Notes under the pieces: model-generated
The model's input: the letters and a program-made list of their open reading frames with translations, nothing else
What the model was told of the DNA's origin: nothing
The model's database searches: none
Made by a program: the position numbers and the translations under genes
From: Candidatus Nitrotoga sp. MKT
GTDB lineage: Bacteria; Pseudomonadota; Gammaproteobacteria; Burkholderiales; Gallionellaceae
Length of the DNA stretch: 64,000 bases
Assembly (NCBI GenBank): GCA_003402345.1
Contig: QFXH01000001.1
Coordinates: forward strand, 1-64,000
Direction: 5' to 3'
In this document: in pieces, positions 36,109 through 47,374 of the stretch
How the letters are laid out: every line of letters starts with the position of its first letter
How positions within the stretch are numbered: the stretch's first letter is position 1

Positions 36109-36795
36109 ATGTTAGTGCAAATCCCTAAAGTATTGAGTGTCGAACAGGTTCGCTTTGTGCGGGAAAAACTCGATACCGCTGGGGAGGCATGGGTCGATGG
36201 CCGTGTGACGGCAGGCCATCAAGGAGCCCCGGTCAAGCGTAATTTGCAGATCGCGGAAAACACACCCATTGCGCACGAGTTGGGCGATTTGATTCTAGCC
36301 GAACTCGAACGCAACCCGCTCTTTATTAGCGCTACGTTGCCGAATCGGGTTTATCCACCGATGTTTAATCGATATGAAAACGGCATGTATTTTGGCAGCC
36401 ATGTCGATGGTGGCATGCGGCTAATACCCGGCACAAGTGAAAAAATCCGCACTGATGTCTCCGCTACATTATTTCTTTCTGCACCCGACGAATACGACGG
36501 GGGTGAATTACAGATCGATGATACCTACGGTATGCACACCGCGAAATTTGCGGCAGGCGATCTGTTGATCTATCCAGCTACCAGCCTGCATCGGGTGACG
36601 CCGATAACACGCGGCGTGCGTACCGCCTGTTTTTTCTGGGTTCAAAGTTTGATTTCTGATGACGGCCAGCGCACGCTATTATTCGATCTCGACACCGCAA
36701 TTCAACGGCTGAATTCTGCCAATGCAGATGAAACTGCGCGTACACACCTAACCGGTTGTTATCACAACCTGGTACGAATGTGGGGTATGCCATAA
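36109..36795 (+). CDS. piuC: Fe(II)/2-oxoglutarate-dependent PKHD-type hydroxylase PiuC/YbiX
   Basis: A 228-residue double-stranded beta-helix enzyme. Iron ligands are H98-x-D100 (FGSHVDGGM) and H161 (SLHRVTPITRG), with an Arg about 7–10 residues later to bind 2-oxoglutarate. The N-terminal RNLQIAENTPIAHELGDLI and YDGGELQI are family features. PiuC is co-expressed with catecholate receptors and is required for siderophore-drug uptake phenotypes in Pseudomonas; its natural substrate is unknown. It is co-transcribed with the preceding receptor and followed 23 bases later by the PepSY gene. Confidence 0.94.
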   Translation: MLVQIPKVLSVEQVRFVREKLDTAGEAWVDGRVTAGHQGAPVKRNLQIAENTPIAHELGDLILAELERNPLFISATLPNRVYPPMFNRYENGMYFGSHVDGGMRLIPGTSEKIRTDVSATLFLSAPDEYDGGELQIDDTYGMHTAKFAAGDLLIYPATSLHRVTPITRGVRTACFFWVQSLISDDGQRTLLFDLDTAIQRLNSANADETARTHLTGCYHNLVRMWGMP

Positions 36796-36818
36796 TATTT
36801 TTTTGGAGTGATGACACT

Positions 36819-37535
36819 ATGACGACAATTATTCGACTCAATAAAGTTCACAATACCAGCTCAGCGAATGGCGCTGATAACGATCTAATTGACTCCAAAG
36901 ACCGTGATATCCGCTCACGGCGTGCCATATTCTTGAAATGGCTGCGCAAAACACATGGTTGGATCGGACTCTGGGGTGCGGCCATAGGTTTGCTTTTTGG
37001 GGTGACAGGAATCTTGCTGAGCCACCGCACTGTGTTGAAAATACCGGCGGCGCAAGTGCAAGAAACGATGCTGCAAATTCCGTTACCTACACCCGCACCG
37101 GCCAATGCGAAAGCAATGGCAAGCTGGTTACAACAAGAATTGATGGTTGATCGCCCTGCCTCGCGCGAGCGCAGCGAACCGGCCAAACCTGTGGCATGGG
37201 GCGATAAGACCCTAAAACAGCCTGCGCATTGGTCGATTACATTTAACTCGCCCCAAGCCAATCTACAAGCGGAATATTGGGTCGGTAATAACTTCGTATC
37301 AGTTAAGCGTGGCGATCAAAATATATGGGGTACATTGAATAATTTACACAAAGGTAACGGTGTCGATATCCCTTGGATTCTTTTCGCAGATACGTTGGCG
37401 GGAAGCATTATCTTGCTGTCATTGACGGGGGTCATACTTTGGACACAGCTCAACCGCCGCCGTATGATCGGCTTCGGCATAGGCTTGACGTCACTGACTC
37501 TGTTGATCGGCTTTGCCATGCAGGCATTGTTGTAG
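36819..37535 (+). CDS. PepSY-associated membrane protein
   Basis: A 238-residue protein from ATG 36819, which has GGAG ten bases before. Membrane helices lie at about 47–69, 184–206 and 214–236, with a periplasmic domain between the first two. The first carries HGWIGLWGAAIGLLFGVTGILLSHR, the typical start of PepSY_TM proteins, and NNLHKGNGVDIPWILFADTLAGSIILLSLTG is the conserved second segment. PepSY_TM proteins of iron loci are thought to help siderophore-iron reduction or release at the inner membrane. It is the last gene of the receptor–piuC–PepSY operon. Confidence 0.88.
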   Translation: MTTIIRLNKVHNTSSANGADNDLIDSKDRDIRSRRAIFLKWLRKTHGWIGLWGAAIGLLFGVTGILLSHRTVLKIPAAQVQETMLQIPLPTPAPANAKAMASWLQQELMVDRPASRERSEPAKPVAWGDKTLKQPAHWSITFNSPQANLQAEYWVGNNFVSVKRGDQNIWGTLNNLHKGNGVDIPWILFADTLAGSIILLSLTGVILWTQLNRRRMIGFGIGLTSLTLLIGFAMQALL

Positions 37536-37594
37536 CACTACTCCGCAACCGGAAATACGATCAGCAAATGCAATTCCACTGCTGGTACATGACA

Positions 37595-38251
37595 TTACCG
37601 CTCTGTTAAATATTGCAATAATTGGGACGGTAAATCGATTTCGCCTTGGGCAGGCCAGTTGGCTAATTCCTCTAGGGAGTCATGGTAACCATAGCGCGCG
37701 ATGATGCAACGCATCCCAGCGGCTTGTGCTGCTTCCGCATCGCGCTTGTCATCACCCAGATACAGGCAGTGCTGTGGCGCGATTTTCAGCAATTCGCTGG
37801 CCTTCAGTAATGGATCCGGGAAGGGTTTGGCACGCGAGCATGTGTCGCCGCTGATCAGGCAGGCAGCGCGTTGGGCATAGCCCAGCGCTTGCATTAACGG
37901 CAGGGTGAAGCGATGGGGTTTGTTGGTGACAATGCCCCACGGTAAGCCACGTTGTTCCAGTATCTCGACCAGTTCCACCATTCCAGGGAACAGGGTGGTG
38001 TGGACACAAATATGGCTGGCATAATAATCCAGGAAGGAATCGCGCAAGCCCGCAAAATTTGGCGCATCTGGTTCAATGTTAAAACCCAGTTTCAGCAAGC
38101 CAAGAGAGCCATGTGAGGCTTGTGGGCGGATTGTTTTCAAAGGCAACGGTAGTCTGCCATGGAGGTTGAGTAAGTAGTTAAGGGCGGCACCCAGATCAGG
38201 GGCTGTATCAGCAAAAGTGCCGTCGAGATCGAATAGGACGGCTTTAGTCAC
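37595..38251 (-). CDS. gph: Phosphoglycolate phosphatase (HAD family)
   Basis: A 218-residue HAD phosphatase: [20 protein letters not shown] holds the nucleophile DxDGT, the cap domain follows, [11 protein letters not shown] is motif II, and [17 protein letters not shown] motif III/IV. It hydrolyses 2-phosphoglycolate. Its start overlaps the end of ubiG by eight bases, the conserved ubiG–gph arrangement of betaproteobacteria. It is convergent with the iron operon. Confidence 0.93.
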   Translation of the reverse strand: MTKAVLFDLDGTFADTAPDLGAALNYLLNLHGRLPLPLKTIRPQASHGSLGLLKLGFNIEPDAPNFAGLRDSFLDYYASHICVHTTLFPGMVELVEILEQRGLPWGIVTNKPHRFTLPLMQALGYAQRAACLISGDTCSRAKPFPDPLLKASELLKIAPQHCLYLGDDKRDAEAAQAAGMRCIIARYGYHDSLEELANWPAQGEIDLPSQLLQYLTER

Positions 38252-38939
38252 GTTGGCAGGCGAGCAGATAGTTGACGTCAGTGTTCTGGCCGAGTGAGTA
38301 GGTTTTATAAAGGGGGTGGTAGCTCATGCCGCTGATGTCGCTTATGTTAAGCCCTGCATTGCGGCAAAATTGCGCGAGTTCGGACGGTTTGATAAATTTA
38401 GCGTAATCGTGCGTGCCACGCGGCAGCAAATGAAGTAAATACTCCGCGCCGATCACCGCAAAAAGGTAAGACTTCGGGTTGCGGTTGAGGGTGGAGAAAA
38501 ATACATGACCGCCCGGCTTGGCTAGTTGCGCGCAGGCATTCACCGTGCTAGATGGGTCGGGTACATGTTCGAGCAATTCCATGCAAGTGACCACATCGTA
38601 GTGGCCTGGCTGTTCTGCCGCCAGGTCTTCTACGGCAATCTTACGGTAACTCACCTCTTGGCCACTTTCCAGCAAATGTAGTCTGGCAACCTGTAGAGCT
38701 TTATCGCCTAAATCAATCCCCGTCACCTGCGCGCCAAGTGCGGCCATACTTTCTGAGAGGATACCGCCGCCACAACCGACATCCAGCACAGTTTTGCCGG
38801 ATAGGGCCGTGATACTGTTGATGTAATTCAGGCGCAGTGGGTTAATTTCATGTAGTGGTTTAAATTCGCTGCTGGGGTCCCACCAGCGGTGGGCGAGCTG
38901 ACTAAATTTCTCCAGTTCAATCGGATCAGCATTGGCCAT
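38244..38939 (-). CDS. ubiG: Ubiquinone biosynthesis O-methyltransferase
   Basis: A 231-residue class I methyltransferase. The ATG at 38939 ([22 protein letters not shown]) is the usual UbiG N-terminus; the frame extends 19 residues further upstream without homology. [26 protein letters not shown] is the SAM motif I, and [10 protein letters not shown] and [12 protein letters not shown] follow. It carries out both O-methylations in ubiquinone synthesis. It is divergent from gyrA. Confidence 0.95.
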   Translation of the reverse strand: MANADPIELEKFSQLAHRWWDPSSEFKPLHEINPLRLNYINSITALSGKTVLDVGCGGGILSESMAALGAQVTGIDLGDKALQVARLHLLESGQEVSYRKIAVEDLAAEQPGHYDVVTCMELLEHVPDPSSTVNACAQLAKPGGHVFFSTLNRNPKSYLFAVIGAEYLLHLLPRGTHDYAKFIKPSELAQFCRNAGLNISDISGMSYHPLYKTYSLGQNTDVNYLLACQRD

Positions 38940-39121
38940 AATGTGCGCATATTCGAGGGTGAAATGTGAAATGTAGCAAAACTTGTCTTGAACCACCAGC
39001 CAATCAGGCGATTTAATTTTAGGTTTTGTGCAGCAAAGAAATTATGCTTTGTCTCGCTTAAGGTGGGCATGTTAAACTTACGAATTGTTTTACAAGAAAT
39101 TTTAGAGCATCCGCTATACCT

Positions 39122-41701
39122 ATGGAACAATTCGCTAAAGAAATTCTGGTAGTCAGTCTTGAAGATGAGATGCGTAAGTCGTATCTCGATTACGCAATGA
39201 GTGTGATTGTTGGGCGCGCTTTACCTGATGTGCGTGATGGCCTTAAACCGGTACATCGCCGCGCGTTGTTTTCCATGCACGAACTATCCAACGACTGGAA
39301 CAAGGCTTACAAAAAATCAGCGCGCATTGTCGGCGACGTGATCGGTAAATACCATCCACATGGAGATACGGCGGTGTATGACACGATCGTCCGTATGGCA
39401 CAGACATTTTCGCTGCGTTATCCTTTGGTGGACGGCCAGGGTAACTTTGGTTCGGTGGACGGTGATAATGCAGCGGCGATGCGTTATACCGAAATTCGCA
39501 TGGCCCGTATTGCGCACGAGTTACTGGCCGACCTGGACAAAGAGACAGTGGATTTCGGCCCCAACTATGATGGCTCCGAGTATGAGCCGCTGGTTTTTCC
39601 GGCGCGTTTCCCCAATCTGTTGGTCAATGGCTCAACCGGTATTGCCGTGGGCATGGCGACTAATATTCCACCGCATAATCTTGGCGAGGTGGTTGACGCC
39701 TGCCTAGCGCTACTAAAAAACCCTGATTTGGATATTGAGCAGTTAATAGAATATATCCCGGCACCAGATTTTCCGACTGCAGGTTTTATTTATGGTTTAG
39801 CAGGTGTAAAGGAAGGTTACCGAACCGGGCGTGGGCGCGTGGTAATGCGCGCGCGAACCCATTTCGAAGACATCGAAAAGGGGAATAATCGCCAAGCCAT
39901 CATTATTGATGAGTTGCCCTATCAAGTGAATAAGGCCGCCTTGCTAATGAAGATTGGCGAACTGGTACGTGAAAAGAAAATTGATGGGATTTCCGAAATC
40001 CGCGACGAGTCAGATAAATCTGGAATGCGCGCTGTGATTGAACTAAAGCGTAATGAAGTACCAGAAGTAATACTCAATCAATTGTTTAAGCTGACCCAAC
40101 TGCAAGACAGTTTCGGTATGAACATGGTGGCCTTAACCGACGGTCAGCCCAAGCTGCTTAACTTGAAGCAATTCCTGGATGCGTTCCTGCGCCATCGGCG
40201 CGAAGTGGTAACGCGACGCACGATATTTGATTTGCGCAAGGCGCGGGATCGTGGCCACATTCTGGAAGGTTTGGCGGTTGCACTCTCCAACGTGGATGAA
40301 ATCATTGCGCTGATCAAAGCGGCAGCGACGCCTGCAATTGCCAAGCAGGGTTTGATGGCGCGGACATGGCGATCTTCACTGGTTGAAGAATTACTAAGCC
40401 GGGTTAGCGATGCATCGCGCCCGGAAAATCTGGCGCCGGAATTCGGTATGTCAGGGCAAGGCGAGCAGCGCGCATATCGGCTTTCGGACATACAAGCCCA
40501 AGCTATTCTGGAGCTGCGCTTACAGCGTTTAACCGGACTGGAGCAAGATAAAATTGTCAGCGAATATCGCGAAGTGATGGACAAGATTATCGATTTGCTC
40601 GATATCCTGGCCAAGCCAGAGCGCATAACGCAAATTATCATCGACGAACTGGTTGCGATTAAAGCGCAATACGGCGACAAGCGCCGTAGTGAAATCGTCA
40701 CCCATACTCAAGACATGAGTATGGAAGACCTGATTACGCCGGAAGACGTGGTGGTTACGATGTCGCATGGCGGTTACATGAAAGCGCAGCCGTTAGCGGA
40801 ATATGTGGCGCAGAAACGCGGTGGCCGTGGCAAGCAGGCGGCTCCTCCTAAAGAAGACGATTTTGTAGATAACCTGTTTATCGCCAATACGCACGATTAC
40901 ATTTTGTGCTTCTCCAGCCGGGGCCGAGTGTACTGGATCAAGGTGTACGACGTACCCCAGGGGGCCCGTACCGCGCGCGGCAGGCCAATTGTTAATCTGT
41001 TGCCACTGGAAAATGGCGAGAAGATCAATGCAATTTTGCCGGTAAAAGAATTCTCAGACGATCAATATGTATTCTTTGCCACCGCCAAAGGCACGGTGAA
41101 GAAAACTGCGTTATCTGATTTCGCCAACCCGCGCAAGGCTGGCATCATTGCCATTAACCTGGATGAAGGTGATTATCTGATCGGCGTGGCGTTAACTGAC
41201 GGCAAGCATGACGTAATGCTGTTTTCTAATGGTGGTAAAGCGGTACGTTTTGACGAAAATGATGTACGCTCCATGGGGCGTGTATCGCGCGGTGTGCGCG
41301 GCATGAAGCTGGCCGCGAAACAACATGTAATTGCGCTTCTGGTAGCTGGCGACGAAAGCAAAGCGGTATTGACTGTGACCGAGAACGGTTATGGCAAACG
41401 CACGCCGATTTCAGAATATACACGTCATGGCCGGGGTACTCAGGGCATGATTGCGATTCAAACTTCCGCCCGGAATGGCAAGGTGGTCGCGGCTACATTA
41501 GTAAACGAAGAAGATGAAATCATGTTGATTGGTACAAATGGCGTACTAATTCGCACCCGGGTCAAGGAAATTCGCGAAATGAGCCGTTCCACGCAGGGTG
41601 TTACATTAATTAATTTAGGGAAAGACGACAAACTGGCGGGTTTGAGCCGTATTGCCGATCCTGAGCCGGAAGATCTTTCCCATTTAATCAAACCGATTTA
41701 A
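39122..41701 (+). CDS. gyrA: DNA gyrase subunit A
   Basis: An 859-residue type IIA topoisomerase subunit. Catalytic Tyr122 is in [12 protein letters not shown]; the quinolone-determining region reads [13 protein letters not shown] with Thr83 and Asp87 (E. coli numbering), Thr83 being a natural variant in several proteobacteria. The C-terminal beta-pinwheel begins around residue 530 and contains the GyrA box (QKRGGRGKQ). With GyrB it introduces negative supercoils. It heads the serC–serA–pheA–hisC–aroF–tyrA run, 27 bases from serC. Confidence 0.98.
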   Translation: MEQFAKEILVVSLEDEMRKSYLDYAMSVIVGRALPDVRDGLKPVHRRALFSMHELSNDWNKAYKKSARIVGDVIGKYHPHGDTAVYDTIVRMAQTFSLRYPLVDGQGNFGSVDGDNAAAMRYTEIRMARIAHELLADLDKETVDFGPNYDGSEYEPLVFPARFPNLLVNGSTGIAVGMATNIPPHNLGEVVDACLALLKNPDLDIEQLIEYIPAPDFPTAGFIYGLAGVKEGYRTGRGRVVMRARTHFEDIEKGNNRQAIIIDELPYQVNKAALLMKIGELVREKKIDGISEIRDESDKSGMRAVIELKRNEVPEVILNQLFKLTQLQDSFGMNMVALTDGQPKLLNLKQFLDAFLRHRREVVTRRTIFDLRKARDRGHILEGLAVALSNVDEIIALIKAAATPAIAKQGLMARTWRSSLVEELLSRVSDASRPENLAPEFGMSGQGEQRAYRLSDIQAQAILELRLQRLTGLEQDKIVSEYREVMDKIIDLLDILAKPERITQIIIDELVAIKAQYGDKRRSEIVTHTQDMSMEDLITPEDVVVTMSHGGYMKAQPLAEYVAQKRGGRGKQAAPPKEDDFVDNLFIANTHDYILCFSSRGRVYWIKVYDVPQGARTARGRPIVNLLPLENGEKINAILPVKEFSDDQYVFFATAKGTVKKTALSDFANPRKAGIIAINLDEGDYLIGVALTDGKHDVMLFSNGGKAVRFDENDVRSMGRVSRGVRGMKLAAKQHVIALLVAGDESKAVLTVTENGYGKRTPISEYTRHGRGTQGMIAIQTSARNGKVVAATLVNEEDEIMLIGTNGVLIRTRVKEIREMSRSTQGVTLINLGKDDKLAGLSRIADPEPEDLSHLIKPI

Positions 41702-41728
41702 AGACCAGATTTAAAGAATAAACAAGCT

Positions 41729-42811
41729 ATGACAATTTATAATTTCAGCGCAGGTCCCGCAGTATTACCGCATGAGGTATTGCAACAGGCACGTGAGGAG
41801 TTGTTGGACTGGCATGGCAGTGGCATGTCAGTTATGGAAATGAGCCACCGTGGCAAGGAATTCATGGGTATCGCAGCGGCAGCGGAAAGCGATTTGCGTG
41901 ATCTGCTTACAATCCCGGCTAATTACAAGGTGTTATTTCTGCAAGGTGGGGCGCATTTGCAATTCGCCATGATTCCGCTAAATCTGTTACGCGGCAAGAC
42001 TTCCGCTGATTACGTTAATACCGGTGAATGGTCCAAGAAAGCGATAGCGGAGGCTAAAAAATTTAGTAACGTCAATATAGTGGCCAGTGGTGCGGACAAA
42101 AATTTTATTAATGTGCCAACGTTTGATACTTGGCAGTGTGATCCGAATGCAGCCTACCTGCATTACACGTCGAATGAGACGATAGGCGGGGTCGAATTCA
42201 ATTGGGTTCCAGAAACCGGCGAAATTCCTTTGGTAGCAGACATGTCATCTAACATTATGTCACGCCAGATTGATGTATCTAAATATGGCCTGATTTATGC
42301 TGGAGCGCAGAAAAACATTGGTCCGGCTGGGTTATGTATTGTTATTGTGCGCGAAGACCTGATTGGTCATGTGTCACCGGGCACGCCTACGATGCTGGAT
42401 TACAAGATCCATGCTGACAATGATTCAATGTACAACACTCCACCCACCTACGGCATTTACATGGCCGGATTGGTGTTTCAGTGGCTCAAGCGCAATGGTG
42501 GATTGGTGCAGATGGAGCAGGCCAACATCAGCAAAGCAAACCTGCTTTATCAAGCGATCGACGCTAGCAACGGTTTTTACAATTGTCCAGTGGTCAAGTC
42601 GGACCGTTCACGCATGAACATACCGTTCACCCTGAAAGATGCCAGTTTGGATGGCGAGTTTCTCAAACAGGCGGATTCCCACGGTCTATTACAACTGAAG
42701 GGACATCGTTCCGTCGGTGGCATGCGCGCTTCAATTTACAATGCGATGCCGCTGGAAGGTGTGCAGACATTGGTTGATTTCATAACACATTTTGCAAAGA
42801 ATCATGGCTAA
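41729..42811 (+). CDS. serC: Phosphoserine aminotransferase
   Basis: A 360-residue class V aminotransferase: [10 protein letters not shown] at the start, HRGKEF, and the PLP lysine in [14 protein letters not shown] (about residue 198). It converts 3-phosphohydroxypyruvate to phosphoserine in serine synthesis and also acts in pyridoxal phosphate synthesis. Placement between gyrA and pheA is a conserved betaproteobacterial order. The next gene, serA, starts inside its last codons, so the two serine-pathway steps are co-translated. Confidence 0.97.
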   Translation: MTIYNFSAGPAVLPHEVLQQAREELLDWHGSGMSVMEMSHRGKEFMGIAAAAESDLRDLLTIPANYKVLFLQGGAHLQFAMIPLNLLRGKTSADYVNTGEWSKKAIAEAKKFSNVNIVASGADKNFINVPTFDTWQCDPNAAYLHYTSNETIGGVEFNWVPETGEIPLVADMSSNIMSRQIDVSKYGLIYAGAQKNIGPAGLCIVIVREDLIGHVSPGTPTMLDYKIHADNDSMYNTPPTYGIYMAGLVFQWLKRNGGLVQMEQANISKANLLYQAIDASNGFYNCPVVKSDRSRMNIPFTLKDASLDGEFLKQADSHGLLQLKGHRSVGGMRASIYNAMPLEGVQTLVDFITHFAKNHG

Positions 42812-43988
42812 AACTTTTAAGATACTGACGTTAAATAAAATTTCAACGGTTGGACTAAACCGCTTGCCAGCTGCAAATTATATTGTTGGCAACGACATCG
42901 CAGAACCCGATGCGATTCTGGTACGCTCGCAGAATATGCTGGAGATGGATATTCCGGCTAGTGTGAAAGCCATTGCCCGCGCCGGCGCTGGCACTAATAA
43001 CGTACCTGTTAAAAAAATGAATTTGCGAGGCGTGCCAGTGTTCAATGCTGCCGGTGCCAATGCCAACGCAGTGAAGGAATTAGTTATCGCGGGTATGTTG
43101 CTGGCTTCACGCAACATGATTGCTGCGCTGCACTTCACCACCAATTTAAAGGGTGATGACGCTACGCTGCACAAGCTGGTCGAAGATGGCAAAAAACATT
43201 ATGCAGGTATTGAATTGCGTGGCCGTACCTTGGGTATTATTGGTTTGGGCGCCATTGGCCGTTTGGTGGCGGATGCCGCCATTGGCTTGGGCATGCAAGT
43301 GGTCGGTTACGATCCTGACATTACCGTGGAAGGAGCATGGGGACTGCCTTCACAGGTGAAGAAAGCGCACAGCATAGAAGATCTGCTTAAGCAGAGCGAT
43401 TTCGTTACTCTGCATATTCCATTGCTGGATGCCACACGGGGCTTGATTAATGAACAGCGCGTACAAGCGATGAAACCAGGAAGCGTGCTGCTGAACTTTG
43501 CGCGCGATGGTATCGTGGACGAAGACGCAGTGCTGGCGGGTATCGCCGCCAAACGTATCCGCTATTATGTTTGCGATTTTCCCATGCAGAAGACGCAGGG
43601 CAATCCAGCAGTGATTGCGCTGCCTCATTTGGGCGCTTCCACGCAAGAGGCTGAAGACAATTGTGCGGTAATGGTAGCGGAGCAAGTTCGCGACTATTTG
43701 GAGCACGGTAACCTGAACAATACGGTAAATTTCCCTACTGTTAATATGCCGCGCGAATCGTCTTTCCGTATCGCCATCGCTAATGCCAATGTGCCGAATA
43801 TGCTGGGGCAGATTTCTACCGCTTTGGCCGGAGCCGGCATTAATATCCACAATATGATAAACAAGTCGCGTGGCGAGATGGCTTATACCCTGGTCGACAC
43901 AGATATCGCTACACCTTCTGAGATGATCGCACAGATTGCCGCCATTCCAGGCGTGCTCATGGTGCGTGACTTACCTTTGGATGCTTAA
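42804..43988 (+). CDS. serA: D-3-phosphoglycerate dehydrogenase, short form with ACT domain
   Basis: A 394-residue D-hydroxyacid dehydrogenase from ATG 42804 (overlaps serC by eight bases). [10 protein letters not shown] near the N-terminus, [23 protein letters not shown] binds NAD, and ARDGIVDE and the [14 protein letters not shown] catalytic His segment follow. The last about 75 residues ([18 protein letters not shown]) form an ACT domain, which gives serine feedback control. It catalyses the first step of serine synthesis, directly before SerC in the pathway. Confidence 0.96.
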   Translation: MAKTFKILTLNKISTVGLNRLPAANYIVGNDIAEPDAILVRSQNMLEMDIPASVKAIARAGAGTNNVPVKKMNLRGVPVFNAAGANANAVKELVIAGMLLASRNMIAALHFTTNLKGDDATLHKLVEDGKKHYAGIELRGRTLGIIGLGAIGRLVADAAIGLGMQVVGYDPDITVEGAWGLPSQVKKAHSIEDLLKQSDFVTLHIPLLDATRGLINEQRVQAMKPGSVLLNFARDGIVDEDAVLAGIAAKRIRYYVCDFPMQKTQGNPAVIALPHLGASTQEAEDNCAVMVAEQVRDYLEHGNLNNTVNFPTVNMPRESSFRIAIANANVPNMLGQISTALAGAGINIHNMINKSRGEMAYTLVDTDIATPSEMIAQIAAIPGVLMVRDLPLDA

Positions 43989-44008
43989 GCAATAAGGATG
44001 TGTGAGCA

Positions 44009-45076
44009 ATGAGTGATGAACTCAAGAAATACCGGGAACAAATCGACCGCATTGACGAAGATTTGCTTAAGTTGCTCAACCAGCGTGCGGCGCTGGCCAG
44101 GCAAATCGGACATCTTAAGGGTGAAAATACAGTGCTGCGCCCAGAACGCGAGGCGCAGATATTGCAGCGTATGGTTAGTAATAACTCCGGTCCTTTGCCG
44201 AATCAAAGCATCATGCAATTATTTACCGAAATCATGTCTCACTGCCGTGCATTAGAGGCTCAACTATGTGTTGCATACTTGGGTCCAAATGGAACTTTTA
44301 CCCACGAAGCAACAGAGAAGCGCTTTGGCCATGCAATTTTGGGTAAGCCATGTATTTCGATAGATGAAGTCTTTCAAACTGTAGAAAGCGGCGAGGCACA
44401 TTATGGGGTGGTGCCGGTAGAAAATTCCACTGAAGGCGCTATCGGACGCACGTTGGATTTGTTGTTGCAAAGCCAGCTGAAGGTGTGTGGTGAAGTGATG
44501 TTGCCAGTGCATCAATGTTTAATGTCGCGGGTGACTGACCTTTCTGCCATCAAACGTGTGTATTCGCATTCGCAGTCTTTGGGGCAATGCCAAGTCTGGT
44601 TGAATACGCATTTGCCTAATGCTGAACGCATATCAGTAGGCAGCAATACCCAAGCGATTCTTCTGGCTTTGGAGCAACAGGCAGATAGCGCCGCGATCGC
44701 AAGCGCAAAAGCGGCCAAGAGTTACAGCATCCCGTTGTTAGCTGAAAATATTGAGGACGACGCGCGCAATACCACGCGCTTTCTGGTTATCGGGGACCAG
44801 GAAGTAACACCATCCGGCAGGGATAAAACCTCATTGGTCATGTCCGCGCCTAATCGCCCAGGGGCAGTCTACGATTTGCTGGCGCCGCTGGCCAAAAATG
44901 ATGTCAGCATGACCAAACTGGAATCTCGGCCAGCGCGTTCCGGCATGTGGGAATATGTGTTCTATGTGGATATTGAGGGGCATCAACATGAACCCAAAGT
45001 GGCGGCCGCACTGCTCGAATTAAAGCAAATCGCCGCGTTCGTAAAAACGCTAGGTTCATACCCGGTTTCTTTATAA
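44009..45076 (+). CDS. pheA: Bifunctional chorismate mutase/prephenate dehydratase
   Basis: A 355-residue P-protein. Residues 1–90 are an AroQ-type chorismate mutase (YREQIDRIDEDLLKLLNQRA), residues about 93–275 the dehydratase (VAYLGPNGTFTHEA, PVENSTEGAIGRTLDLL, and TRFLVIG with the catalytic Thr), and residues 280–355 an ACT regulatory domain (MSAPNRPGAVYDLLAPLA, ESRPARSGMWEYVFYVD) for phenylalanine feedback. It makes phenylpyruvate from chorismate. 20 bases after serA. Confidence 0.97.
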   Translation: MSDELKKYREQIDRIDEDLLKLLNQRAALARQIGHLKGENTVLRPEREAQILQRMVSNNSGPLPNQSIMQLFTEIMSHCRALEAQLCVAYLGPNGTFTHEATEKRFGHAILGKPCISIDEVFQTVESGEAHYGVVPVENSTEGAIGRTLDLLLQSQLKVCGEVMLPVHQCLMSRVTDLSAIKRVYSHSQSLGQCQVWLNTHLPNAERISVGSNTQAILLALEQQADSAAIASAKAAKSYSIPLLAENIEDDARNTTRFLVIGDQEVTPSGRDKTSLVMSAPNRPGAVYDLLAPLAKNDVSMTKLESRPARSGMWEYVFYVDIEGHQHEPKVAAALLELKQIAAFVKTLGSYPVSL

Positions 45077-45195
45077 GACCGTTTGTGCAATTTAAAAATA
45101 TCGTTAATTTTTGTGAAAACGAAATTTAGTTCTATCAATGACTGAGTGGCTGTTTCTATCGATAATGACAAAAACGAAATTAACCAAGGCATTAA

Positions 45196-46326
45196 ATGAA
45201 TTACAGTGAGTTAGCCCCTCTTTATATCCGCGCCATAGCACCCTATCAGCCCGGCAAACCCATTGCCGAGCTGGAGCGTGAGCTCGGCATCAGTGGCATC
45301 GTTAAACTGGCGTCTAATGAGAATCCCCTCGGCGCCAGCCCTCTAGCCGTAGCCGCGATGCATGCGGCGATAAGCGACATCGCACGCTATCCTGATGGCA
45401 GTGGTTTCGATCTAAAGAAAACATTGTCTGAGCGATATCAGATTGAACCTGCATGTATTGTGCTGGGAAATGGTTCCAATGATTTACTGGAATTAGCCGC
45501 ACACGCTTTCCTTGCGCCGGGCGACAAGGTGGTTTATGCGGATCATGCGTTCGCGGTGTATGCGCTGGCTACGCAAGCGGCAGGCGCTACCGGTATCAGC
45601 GTGCCAGCCACTGAAGGGTTCGGCCACGATCTTTCCGCAATGCTACAAGCTACAGTTCAGCATAAGGCGAAGATGGTGTTCATCGCAAATCCAAACAATC
45701 CCACGGGTACTTTTCTCGGTGCGGCGGAATTGCTGAATTTTCTGCGAGCAGTGCCGCCGCAAGTGTTAGTGGTGCTGGATGAGGCATACAACGAATATCT
45801 ACCGCAAAATTTGCGTTATGACAGTGTGGGCTGGTTGCGCGATTTCCCCAACTTGATCATTTCCCGCACTTTTTCCAAGGCATATGGTTTGGCTGGATTG
45901 CGTGTGGGTTATGCATTGGCAAGTGAGTTGGTAGCGGACATGCTGAACCGGGTGCGGCAGCCATTCAATGTCAACAGCGTAGCGCAAGCCGCTGCTGTAG
46001 CGGCGTTACAGGACGAAGATTTTGTAAAGCGGACTTGCGAATTGAACCAGGCCGGCATGGAACAGATTACGCAAGGGTTGACGCGATTAGGTATCGAATT
46101 CATCCCTTCTTATGGAAATTTCGTCTGTTGCCGCATTCCAAATCCTACGCAGAGTGGAGGAAAAGGGGCTAGCCAGATGTATCGTCGTCTGCTGGAATTA
46201 GGGGTGATTGTGCGGCCAATTGCCAATTACGGTATGCCAGATTACTTGCGTGTGAGCATTGGTCTGGAAAGTGAAAATGAGAAATTTCTGTCTGCGCTGG
46301 CGCAGGCGTTAGGAGAAGCGGCGTGA
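45196..46326 (+). CDS. hisC: Histidinol-phosphate/aromatic aminotransferase HisC
   Basis: A 376-residue fold-type I aminotransferase: [29 protein letters not shown] and the PLP lysine in [17 protein letters not shown] (about residue 228). The sequence is HisC-like, but its place between pheA and DAHP synthase suggests it also, or mainly, transaminates prephenate or phenylpyruvate/hydroxyphenylpyruvate, as proposed for hisC2 copies in such clusters. Its stop overlaps the GTG of the next gene by four bases. Confidence 0.93.
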   Translation: MNYSELAPLYIRAIAPYQPGKPIAELERELGISGIVKLASNENPLGASPLAVAAMHAAISDIARYPDGSGFDLKKTLSERYQIEPACIVLGNGSNDLLELAAHAFLAPGDKVVYADHAFAVYALATQAAGATGISVPATEGFGHDLSAMLQATVQHKAKMVFIANPNNPTGTFLGAAELLNFLRAVPPQVLVVLDEAYNEYLPQNLRYDSVGWLRDFPNLIISRTFSKAYGLAGLRVGYALASELVADMLNRVRQPFNVNSVAQAAAVAALQDEDFVKRTCELNQAGMEQITQGLTRLGIEFIPSYGNFVCCRIPNPTQSGGKGASQMYRRLLELGVIVRPIANYGMPDYLRVSIGLESENEKFLSALAQALGEAA

Positions 46327-47339
46327 TTATTGTAATGAATAAGGATGTTACCGACGATCAAATAGGCGTAGTGGTCAAAAAGCTCAAGGACGCTGGGCTG
46401 GATGCCAATATTTCCCGAGGCATTGAACGCACGGTAATCGGTGCTATTGGTGATGAACGCAAGCTTACCGAAGAAATGTTCACCCCATTGCCAGGAGTAG
46501 AGTCGGCAATGCATATAGTCAAACAATATAAGATCGTATCGCGTGAATCTCATCGCGAAAACACGGTGATTGATATTGGCGGCATCCAGCTAGGCGGCAA
46601 GCAAATCCAGATTATTGCGGGTCCATGCTCGGTAGAAACCCAGCAGCAGATGGATTTGTCTGCCCAATACGTAAGTGAGGCGGGCTGCCGTTTGATGCGC
46701 GGTGGTGCATTTAAGCCTCGCACCAGCCCCTATACTTTTCAGGGCAAGGGTGTTGAGGGACTGGATATGTTCCGTCAGGCAGCCAGCAAATTCAAGCTGC
46801 CTATCGTGACCGAGCTAATGGATGTCCGCATGCTGGACACCTTTCTCGAAAATGACGTCGACGTAATCCAGATCGGTACCCGCAACATGCAAAATTTCGA
46901 CCTGCTCAAAGAAGTGGGTCGTATCAACAAACCAGTCATTCTCAAACGCGGCATGTCGGCTACCATTTCCGAGTGGCTGATGGCGGCAGAATACATTGCG
47001 GCCGGCGGCAATCACAACATTATATTTTGTGAGCGTGGCATCCGTACTTTTGAAACGTATTACCGCAATGTATTAGATGTGACTGCTATTCCGGTAATGA
47101 AAAAAGAAACTCATTTGCCAATAATTGTCGATCCTTCACACGCCGGTGGCAAGGCCTGGATGGTCGCGGCGCTGTCGCAGGCAGCGATTGCGGCGGGGGC
47201 GGATGGATTATTGGTAGAGATGCATCCCAATCCAAGTGAGGCTTGGTGCGATGCCGATCAGGCACTGACTCCGCAAGAGTTGAAGAAATTGATGGGCGTG
47301 TTAGGCGGCATCGCCACAGCGATTGGGCGCACACTCTAG
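46323..47339 (+). CDS. aroF: 3-Deoxy-7-phosphoheptulonate (DAHP) synthase, AroF type
   Basis: A 338-residue enzyme of the Thermotoga/Bacillus-like type Ibeta class: an N-terminal ferredoxin-like regulatory domain (residues 1–70, [20 protein letters not shown]) is fused to the TIM barrel with [45 protein letters not shown] and the metal-ligand DPSHAGGK. It condenses PEP with erythrose-4-P, the latter a product of transaldolase. The GTG start overlaps hisC, so translation is coupled. This is the first step of the shikimate pathway, placed next to its last branches. Confidence 0.95.
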   Translation: MIIVMNKDVTDDQIGVVVKKLKDAGLDANISRGIERTVIGAIGDERKLTEEMFTPLPGVESAMHIVKQYKIVSRESHRENTVIDIGGIQLGGKQIQIIAGPCSVETQQQMDLSAQYVSEAGCRLMRGGAFKPRTSPYTFQGKGVEGLDMFRQAASKFKLPIVTELMDVRMLDTFLENDVDVIQIGTRNMQNFDLLKEVGRINKPVILKRGMSATISEWLMAAEYIAAGGNHNIIFCERGIRTFETYYRNVLDVTAIPVMKKETHLPIIVDPSHAGGKAWMVAALSQAAIAAGADGLLVEMHPNPSEAWCDADQALTPQELKKLMGVLGGIATAIGRTL

Positions 47340-47374
47340 TCCTGTCTCACGCTAGTAGAGAGGTGAGGAAAGTC

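Noticed and set aside
40144-40701. A 185-codon minus-strand frame inside gyrA
   Set aside because: Antisense to conserved gyrA sequence and Ser/Arg-rich, typical of a shadow frame.
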